Assembly (NCBI GenBank): GCA_016618085.1
Contig: JABLTG010000271.1
Coordinates: 1 to 16,444 of the forward strand
Direction of reading: 5' to 3'
DNA from: Neovahlkampfia damariscottae
Taxonomy: Eukaryota; Heterolobosea; Selenaionea; Neovahlkampfiida; Neovahlkampfiidae
DNA: 16,444 bases
The notes below the pieces were generated by a model, which worked only from the letters and a program-made list of their open reading frames with translations, had not been told where the DNA came from and searched no databases. Positions 9,211-15,406 of this stretch are shown piece after piece. Each line of letters opens with the position of its first letter. Within the stretch, counting starts at the first letter, position 1. The position numbers and the translations under genes were made by a program.

Positions 9211-10272
9211 TTATAACTCTTCAAATTTGATTGTTTTTTTCTCAAATATGTCTGCAAATGGTTGAACATTTCCTTCTTTGTTATGTTGTTTTCCAGAATT
9301 ATGATCATTGAAAATAGCAAATGCAATAATATCAAAATGACATTTAAATTCTTCAATTACTTCTTTGAATAATTGAGCTACATGTCTTGGAGGATTCCTG
9401 AAAGCTCCACATCCAAAAGCAGATAAAACAATAGAGTCATGCCCATTTTCCAATGTGATCAAAAAAATCCTTCTTATTTTCTCTTTTGTAATATTTATGT
9501 ATTTCTCAGTCATCCATTCTTTATTTTTTTCTAGTTCAGGACGTCTAACTGCTGCAACAGAGACTATTGAAACATACTCTGGCTCAGATAAAAATGGATA
9601 TCCAATTGATTCATTTCCTCTGATGAAACAAACATTTGGAGAGTACACACCAGAATATAGAGGAATTGGATAATCCCAATTTGATTCGGGATTGTAATTA
9701 TCTGGATCTTCTAAACATTGGTATAAATTAGATCGTCTATGAAGATTTTCTTCTTGAGCACCTGATCCTCCGCGATATCCACCACCTGGACATTTATCAC
9801 TTGCCATATTCAAAACAGATGGATTTTTCTTCAATTTGTTTTTCAAATAAATGCCAACGTCCATACAATCTCCTTCAATGATTAAAATTTTTGTTTCCTT
9901 TTTTTCTTCTTTCTCTAATTTTGGAATTTTAAATTCATGATTTTCAGGATAAAATTCAGTTTTTAAGGGTGCCTCTAAGAATTTTTTTTTCTCCAATTTC
10001 ACATAACTTTTGTCTTCAAGTTGATACTTTCCAAAGATAAAGGCAGAAAAAGTTTGATACAAAATTTCAACTCTTAATTTTCGTATTTCTTGTTTTATTA
10101 GTTTCGATGATGCTATTTCAAGTAAATCTAACCATTTTTTTGGTGAATGACATTCTGTTGGTTTTCCATTTTGAAATTTCTTTTCAATTGAAGCAGTTTT
10201 TCTCATTTTTTTAATTTCCTTTTTTTTACATGAACCAATATTCATATTTAAATCCACTTGTTTCTTTTGCAT
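9211..10272 (-). CDS. Microbial-type poly(ADP-ribose) glycohydrolase (DUF2263/TIGR02452 macro-fold family)
   Basis: A single exon encodes 353 residues from the ATG at 10272. After a Lys-rich leader, an N-terminal helical part (KLIKQEIRKLRVEILYQTF) precedes the macro-fold core ILIIEGDCMDVG and VLNMASDKCPGGGYRGGSGAQEE. The GGG at about residues 163-165 followed by QEE at about 173-175 is the catalytic signature of PARG-type hydrolases, where the second glutamate acts. SAFGCGAFRNPPRHVAQLFKEVI near the end is the usual second signature. It removes ADP-ribose from proteins, reversing PARP products. It is intronless while most neighbours carry many introns. An upstream ATG at 10379 with a 71-nt GT-AG intron (10352-10282) would add nine residues and join in phase; I prefer the simpler start. 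The coding end is 19 bases from that of the PARP. Confidence 0.92.
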   Translation of the reverse strand: MQKKQVDLNMNIGSCKKKEIKKMRKTASIEKKFQNGKPTECHSPKKWLDLLEIASSKLIKQEIRKLRVEILYQTFSAFIFGKYQLEDKSYVKLEKKKFLEAPLKTEFYPENHEFKIPKLEKEEKKETKILIIEGDCMDVGIYLKNKLKKNPSVLNMASDKCPGGGYRGGSGAQEENLHRRSNLYQCLEDPDNYNPESNWDYPIPLYSGVYSPNVCFIRGNESIGYPFLSEPEYVSIVSVAAVRRPELEKNKEWMTEKYINITKEKIRRIFLITLENGHDSIVLSAFGCGAFRNPPRHVAQLFKEVIEEFKCHFDIIAFAIFNDHNSGKQHNKEGNVQPFADIFEKKTIKFEEL

Positions 10273-10392
10273 TTCTTTTTCCTGAAAAAAATACAATTGA
10301 AAAAGACCAATCAATTGAAAGAATTAAATAAATCAATTTCGAAATTGATTACCAAAAAAAACAAAAAACAATTTTTCATGAATTTTTATTTT

Positions 10393-10797
10393 CTAAATTT
10401 TTGTGTATTTTGATGGTGAAACTTTTGGATTTTGTTTTTCCAATAATTCTTGATGATTTGTTTTGAAATCATATGAACATACATGATTTTCAGGAAGTCT
10501 ATGAGCATAACAAAAAACATGACCACATTTACAAGACATTCCATAAACACCAACTTTGATTCTACAATTGAAACATCTAGGTACAGTTTTTCCAGTTTTC
10601 TTTGGTTTTTGGACACCTTTTGGTGTTTGTATCAAGTTTTTGATTTTATCTTCTTTTTCTATTGTTACAGTTTTAATTTTATGTACATCTTCAACTGATT
10701 CAGTTTGTTCTGCTTCAGGTATTAATTTAGGTGTCGGAGCTGTTTCTAAGACAGTTTCATCAGTTTCCAATACAGTTTCATCATTTAAAGTTTTCAT
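10393..10797 (-). CDS. AN1-type zinc-finger protein
   Basis: One exon encodes 134 residues. The C-terminal half holds a complete AN1 finger: Cys75, Cys78, Cys89, Cys91, Cys96, His99, His105 and Cys107, with the spacing C-x2-C-x10-C-x-C-x4-C-x2-H-x5-H-x-C. AN1 proteins usually link ubiquitin, the proteasome or Cdc48 to stress responses. There is no A20 finger in the 74 residues before it. That part is acidic and probably disordered, and it contains a perfect seven-residue duplication (DETVLET at 6-12 and 13-19). The start is the first ATG; an upstream 5' exon cannot be excluded. The stop is TAG, and AATAAA follows within a few bases. The gene is divergent from the gamma-tubulin complex gene and lies upstream of the PARG gene on the same strand. 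Confidence 0.88.
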   Translation of the reverse strand: MKTLNDETVLETDETVLETAPTPKLIPEAEQTESVEDVHKIKTVTIEKEDKIKNLIQTPKGVQKPKKTGKTVPRCFNCRIKVGVYGMSCKCGHVFCYAHRLPENHVCSYDFKTNHQELLEKQNPKVSPSKYTKI

Positions 10798-10968
10798 CAA
10801 CGTTTTTCGCTGCTCTTTTGCAGTTGAGGTTTATTGAAGTGAAAAGAAAAAATCCGCTCTAAAAATAGAAAATCAGATTTGATTGGATCAATTTCCGTCA
10901 TTGGTTGACATCACTCACGTCAATTGATTGACTTTCACCAACGTTTAAAAAAACTTTACAAAACAATA
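10798..10968. promoter_or_regulatory. Bidirectional promoter region between AN1 and GCP genes
   Basis: These 171 bases separate divergent start codons. TGATTGG occurs at 10880-10886, CATTGGTTGAC near 10899 and TCAATTGATTGAC near 10920. These are clustered variants of the CCAAT-like box seen at other starts. No coding potential was found. Confidence 0.45.
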
Positions 10969-12519
10969 ATGGAGATACAGGAGAAATCAATAAAACAACA
11001 TTTAAAAAAGTAAAAAACAACTATTTTTCTGACTAAATACCAAGTTATTTGAAAGAAGAAAATTGTGAATTTGTTATTTATCAGTATCAGAAAATTACTG
11101 AACAAAATTTGTTGAGAGAAATTTTTTTCATGCTTCGTGGTTTTTGGGGTTCAATTTTTCTTCTCAACAAAGAAAAAAAATTTGAAGTAATTTTTTGTTT
11201 TTTTTAATATCTGTTTCTTAGTTGAGAAATTCCATTATTTTGGATCAGTATTCTCCAAATGCTTTGTTAAATTTTTTAAAATTTTTTATGGACTTATCAA
11301 ATCAATTGAAATTTGTTGAATTGTTTAAACATGAATCGGATGAGATAAATTATTTAATAAAGGTAAAATTGAAAGAGTTTAGTGAAGAATTGAATGAAAT
11401 TGAATTAAAATATTTTGAAAAGTTAACTTTGTTTTCTTTGTCAAAAAAATTGAAGAAACTGAAAAGAAAAATTGGAAATATTTATAAATTTGTTGCTGAT
11501 GGTTATGATATTTCGGATTTGTATGTCCAACTTGAAAAAAATGAAAGAATTTTGACGAATGAAAATGAAATATTATTTCAATTTTTTATTTGTCTAATAT
11601 CCATAAATTTAGAAACTTTGATACAAAATTTAAAAAAGGAGAATAGTTTAAAATATTACAAAATACCAATATTTTTATTTGGAATAAAGAAAGAACTTGA
11701 ATTGATACAGAAATTTGAAAAAATTCTGAGAAAAAAAGAAATCAAGTTACAATTTAAAATATCTGATTTTCAGTTCAAATCTAATGAAATTAGATTATTC
11801 ATTGAATTTTCTGTCATTCAACCAATTTTAGAATATTTTCAATTTTTATCAATCCACACACATCATCTCTTGAAAAATGAATTGAAAATACAAAATCACT
11901 TTGAAAATATCAAAGAATTTTTATTCAATGAAGAAATTTTAATCATATCAAATGATGATTTGATAAATTGTATTATTGATAAACAATCTATTTTTGTGAT
12001 ACAATCAACTTATCAATTTTTAAACCACCTCAAATCAAGTAAACAAAAAAATGTAACCAAAAAAAAAAGAATCTTATCATTTAAAGATTAAATAATCTGA
12101 AGAAACTAAATTACTGAGAAACAATTTCGATTATTTTTTTATTTTCAAATTTTTGACTCAAATTGAATATTACATCACTGTCATTGTAAGAATTTTTTTT
12201 TGAATATCTTAATGGATTTTACTCAAAGATACATGAAGGAATTTGGAATGAGTTTAATGAAATGTTTGAAAAATCAACCACTTTTTTTGAAATCAATTCT
12301 GAATTCAAAAATTACATCTCCAAAATTGAAGAACGAATTTTGTTCAAAAATTGTGAAATTTTGAAAAAATTGATTGAAAATCTGTTAGATCTAATCGAAA
12401 ATTCAAATTTAAATATTCAAGAAATGAACAAACAAATTTCATTCTTCATCAAAGTACTCAATGGATTGATCAAAAATAATCCAAAAGATTTTTGTACTAC
12501 CATTTTACTTTTTTTTTAA
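10969..12519 (+). CDS. Short gamma-tubulin complex component (GCP/Spc97-Spc98 family)
   Basis: Five exons (10969-11009, 11045-11186, 11222-12038, 12103-12185, 12229-12519) join in phase to 457 residues. The opening LLREIFFMLRGFWGSIFLLNK matches the GRIP1 start of GCP proteins, best remembered in GCP4 (a LL-AL-GYPGSIF pattern). HHLLKNELKIQNHFENIKEFLF matches the middle helix where GCPs have LKKDYRLVEYLQAMRNFFL. LRNNFDYFFIFKFLTQIEYYITVI and IWNEFNEMFEKSTTFFEINSEFKNYISKIEERILF match the GRIP2 end. These proteins form the gamma-tubulin ring that nucleates microtubules. At 457 residues it is well below GCP4 (about 660), with compressed loops. The family call is good; which GCP it is stays open. 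The third intron (12039-12102, 64 nt) is longer than usual and its acceptor is weak, so that junction is the least certain. Confidence 0.72.
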
Positions 12520-12612
12520 TTTATTTCAACCTAGTGTTACATTTAGAGTGCAATATCAATTTTAACAAATTTTTTCAATCTCAATAAAATTCTATTTTTA
12601 ATTTTTTTTCAG

Positions 12613-12619
12613 CCAATCG
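12613..12619 (+). promoter_or_regulatory. CCAATCG box, Ubc13 gene
   Basis: One-base variant of the box, ending 19 bases before the ATG at 12639. Confidence 0.4.
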
Positions 12620-12638
12620 TTTTTTTTTGGTTCGAAAA

Positions 12639-13335
12639 ATGACCGATAATCTCTCAAGGAGAATTCTCAAAGAAACACAAAGTTTATTCAAAGACCCACC
12701 ACCTGGAATATCAGCAGTACCTCATGATGAGAATGTAAGAAAAAAAAAATAAGTATTCAATTCATAAAAGGTATAAAAAAATTGGAATTTATTTTTTTTT
12801 TTCTAGGCAAGATATTTTGATGTTGTGATGCAAGGACCTGAAGAATCACCTTTTGAAGGAGGTGTTTTTCAATTGGAACTCTTTTTACCTGATACTTATC
12901 CAATGCAACCTCCAAAGGTAACTCAAAAAAAAATCGAATTTTTTTTTTCTAGGTTCGATTTCTTACTCCTCTTTATCATCCAAATGTCGATAAATTAGGA
13001 AGAATTTGTTTAGATATGTTTGATTTTTTTTTTTCTTAATTCTCAGATTAAAAAAGAAATGGTCACCAGCATTACAAATTAGAACCGTTTTGTTAAGTAT
13101 TCAAGGTATAAATTGATCGTTTTTCTTAATTTTTTAAGTTTTGTTATCGGCACCAAATCCTGATGATCCATTGGTACAAAAAATTTGAAGTTTAAAATTT
13201 TTTTTTAAAGGATAATACAATTGCTGGTAAGACTTTATTTGAAAATTGAAATTGATTTTAAAAGAAATTTGGAAAAAAGACGAAAAAACTGCGATGAAAA
13301 CTGCGAAAGAATGGACTGAAAAATATGCAAAATAA
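12639..13335 (+). CDS. UBE2N: Ubiquitin-conjugating enzyme E2, Ubc13/UBE2N family
   Basis: Exons 12639-12734, 12807-12917, 12953-13017, 13047-13105, 13139-13173, 13211-13226 (16 nt) and 13265-13335 join in phase to 150 residues; human UBE2N has 152. Family landmarks are in order: [42 protein letters not shown], the HPN motif (78-80), catalytic Cys88 in [36 protein letters not shown], and a short tail ending KEWTEKYAK. With a Uev partner this enzyme builds K63-linked ubiquitin chains for DNA-damage tolerance and signalling. The first intron (12735-12806) is 72 nt and divides exactly into two 36-nt GT-AG units. The start follows a CCAATCG box by 19 bases, and the stop lies inside AATAAA. Confidence 0.95.
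12735..12806 (+). other. Tandem intron: two abutting 36-nt GT-AG units (zero-length exon)
   Basis: The sequence from 12735 to 12770 starts GTAAGA and ends AAAAG. The sequence from 12771 to 12806 starts GTATAA and ends TTCTAG. Each is 36 nt, the modal intron size here, and the junction is AG followed by GT. Removing only the first unit would give GTA then TAA, a stop. The exon junction after removing all 72 nt matches the conserved E2 sequence. Whether splicing takes one step or two is not shown. Confidence 0.55.
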
Positions 13336-13336
13336 A
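13331..13336 (+). promoter_or_regulatory. AATAAA overlapping stop, Ubc13 gene
   Basis: The TAA stop at 13333-13335 lies inside AATAAA; a second AATAAA follows near 13374. Confidence 0.5.
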
Positions 13337-13405
13337 ACTTCTGAATATGTTTATATTTTCACTGAAACCTTAACAATAAACTTCTTTCATTGTCAACTCT
13401 TTCAG

Positions 13406-13412
13406 CCAATTA
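13406..13412 (+). promoter_or_regulatory. CCAATTA box, hydrolase gene
   Basis: One-base variant of the box, ending 13 bases before the ATG at 13426. Confidence 0.35.
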
Positions 13413-13425
13413 AATCAATTTTAAC

Positions 13426-14268
13426 ATGAAGTTGGATGGACTCAAACAAGACTATTCTTATTTTGATAGTGAAGATGTTCTATTTATTTGTATTAATATT
13501 TAGAAATATAATGAAAATTTGATAATTTCATTTCATGGATTTGGAGATACAAAAAAAAGTTATTTAACTTTAGCAAAAAATATGAAACTTCCACAAACTG
13601 CAATTTTAGTGGCAAATGGAACAAAAAAAGTACCAGAATGGATAATACCAGAAGGATACTCTTGGTTTGATTCTAAAATTCCGGGTCTAGAAGATAGTTT
13701 CAATTGATTATTTTTCACTTATTTTTTTTAGTTTTTTCAACCTATTCAACATCAACAGAAATTAATATAATATCAGGTCAATGGGTAGATATTATAAAAA
13801 ATCTAGTTGAAAAACACTCTTTTAAATATCAAAATATTTTTCTTTTGGGATTTTCTCAAGGTGCAACAATGTGTTGTTTGATTTCACTTTCTTTGAAACA
13901 GAAACTTGGTGGATTGATTTGTATATCTCCATCTTGTTTAGAATTACTTTTTGAATATCATAAAAATGAACTGAAAAATTTGAAAATTCCAATATATTTT
14001 TCACATGGAATATTGGATGACAAAATTACCACCACAGATGCCAAAAAAAACGTTTTTTCAAATATATTCATTAAAACTTATATAGTACGATAGGGTAAAG
14101 AAACTACTGGGAAATGATGATGATTCTATTATTAAGCTCTATAAAAAACAACATCAAATGATTTCATCTCCAGAAGAAATGAAGGACATCATGGAATTCA
14201 TTGCACCAAAAATGTATTTGAGAAATATTCAACTTGAAAAAGCTTCAGATATCTACGAGGTAAAATAA
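13426..14268 (+). CDS. Acyl-protein-thioesterase/lysophospholipase-like alpha/beta hydrolase
   Basis: Exons 13426-13476, 13504-13696, 13732-14051 and 14086-14268 with introns of 27, 35 and 34 nt join in phase to 248 residues. The fold markers are LIISFHGFGDTKKSY (oxyanion-hole region), PEGYSWFD, the nucleophile elbow GFSQG (Ser about 123), YFSHGILDD (Asp about 177-178) and KKQHQM (His about 211), a full catalytic triad. The family hydrolyses acyl thioesters or esters, removing palmitate from proteins or lysophospholipid chains; which substrate applies here cannot be told. There is no signal peptide, so it is probably cytosolic. The downstream neighbour is a protein whose N-terminus looks myristoylated and palmitoylated, a possible but unproven substrate relation. 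The stop overlaps AATAAA. Confidence 0.85.
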
Positions 14269-14269
14269 A
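14264..14269 (+). promoter_or_regulatory. AATAAA overlapping stop, hydrolase gene
   Basis: The TAA stop at 14266-14268 lies inside AATAAA. Confidence 0.5.
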
Positions 14270-14306
14270 TTTTCAAGATGTCTATAAAAATCTACAGCAT
14301 TCTTGT

Positions 14307-14313
14307 CCAATCA
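14307..14313 (+). promoter_or_regulatory. CCAATCA box, TPR gene
   Basis: Perfect CCAATCA ending 16 bases before the ATG at 14330. Confidence 0.45.
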
Positions 14314-14329
14314 AATCATTTGTTAATCG

Positions 14330-15373
14330 ATGGGAATTTGTAACTCTTGTCTTCACAAAGACGACGATGAAGAAGAAGATGATGATATTGAAGAAGAAGA
14401 AGAAGAACAAGGACAAGAAGAAAATAAACCTTTATTGCATCGAGAATCATACACTGAACTTGGACCTCAAGAAGAATCTTCTGAAAAGATAAAAAGAATC
14501 GTTTCAGAAGATGAATTAACAAGGTTAGAAAGACAATATGAAAAAAAAGAAAAATTAAAAAAAACACAAATAATTCAAATCGAAAATCTAAAAAAAGGTA
14601 AAAACAAAAAAGTTAAAAAATAAGACGTAAACAACGAAATTCTAGGTAAAAAGGTGATGGAATTTTATGAAAAGCATCCTAATTTATTGCCTGATTATGA
14701 TTCAATTATCAGTAAATTATATTTAGATTATGGATTATTCTACAAACGAAATGGAAAGTACAAACTCTCACTTGATTATATTTCAAAATCAATGAAAATT
14801 GAAAAAAAAAAGAAAAATCAAAAAGGAATTCTGAAATGTTTACAAAATATTGGTATGATTCATTCACTTTTTGGAAAATATGAAGAATCACTTCAATGTT
14901 ATACAGAGGCTTTACAAATTCAAAATGAAGATCAAAATGAAAGAGGAATAGCAGACTGCCAAATGAATATTGGGTATGCATATGAATCTTTAGAAAAATA
15001 TGAAAAAGCTATTCAGTCTTATAAAATTTCATTGGTCATTGCTGAAGAGTTAAATGATCAAAATTTGTTATCTAAATGTTTAGTTTCAATTGGTGATATT
15101 TATGAATATTTGGAGGAATATGAAAGATCAATTGAATATTATGAAAGAGCTTTGAAAATAGAAGAAGAAGAAAATGATCAACAGGGTATATTAAAATGCT
15201 TGACAAATCTTGGTAATAGCTATCAGTCTTTGAAGAGATTTCAAGATTCCTTGAATTGTTTTGAAAGAATTTTGGAAATATCAAAAGACGAAGAAGATGA
15301 TGAATTGATTAAAGAGGCAGAGGAAGCTATTGTTGAAAATAAAAAAAGAATAAAGCAAAAAAAAAAGAAATAA
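14330..15373 (+). CDS. N-terminally acylated TPR-repeat protein
   Basis: Two exons (14330-14597, 14646-15373; 48-nt intron) give 331 residues. The N-terminus MGICNSC fits N-myristoylation at Gly2 (MGxxxS) with Cys4 and Cys7 available for palmitoylation, so membrane anchoring is predicted. A strongly acidic stretch and a charged coiled region follow. The second exon carries about five tetratricopeptide repeats; clear units are CLQNIGMIHSLFGKYEESLQ, CQMNIGYAYESLEKYEKAIQ, CLVSIGDIYEYLEEYERSIE and CLTNLGNSYQSLKRFQDSLN, spaced 40 residues. The tail is lysine-rich. The 40-residue spacing resembles LGN/GPSM- or kinesin-light-chain-like TPRs rather than the usual 34. It is likely a membrane-tethered scaffold; partners are unknown. 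A CCAATCA box lies 16 bases before the start. Confidence 0.85.
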
Positions 15374-15374
15374 A
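15369..15374 (+). promoter_or_regulatory. AATAAA overlapping stop, TPR gene
   Basis: The TAA stop at 15371-15373 lies inside AATAAA. Confidence 0.5.
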
Positions 15375-15400
15375 TTTAGAATTGTCTCCAAGATAATTTT

Positions 15401-15406
15401 TTTATT
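15401..15406 (-). promoter_or_regulatory. AATAAA overlapping stop, right membrane-protein gene
   Basis: The first two bases of AATAAA are the last two bases of the TAA stop at 15407-15405. Confidence 0.5.

Noticed and set aside
10282-10379. PARG start at 10379 with a 71-nt intron
   Set aside because: It is in phase but adds only nine hydrophobic residues, the intron is atypically long, and its midpoint lacks an AG|GT. The ATG at 10272 is preferred.
12229-12519. Independent small coiled-coil gene
   Set aside because: It matches the GRIP2 C-terminal end of GCP proteins and joins in phase to the upstream exons.
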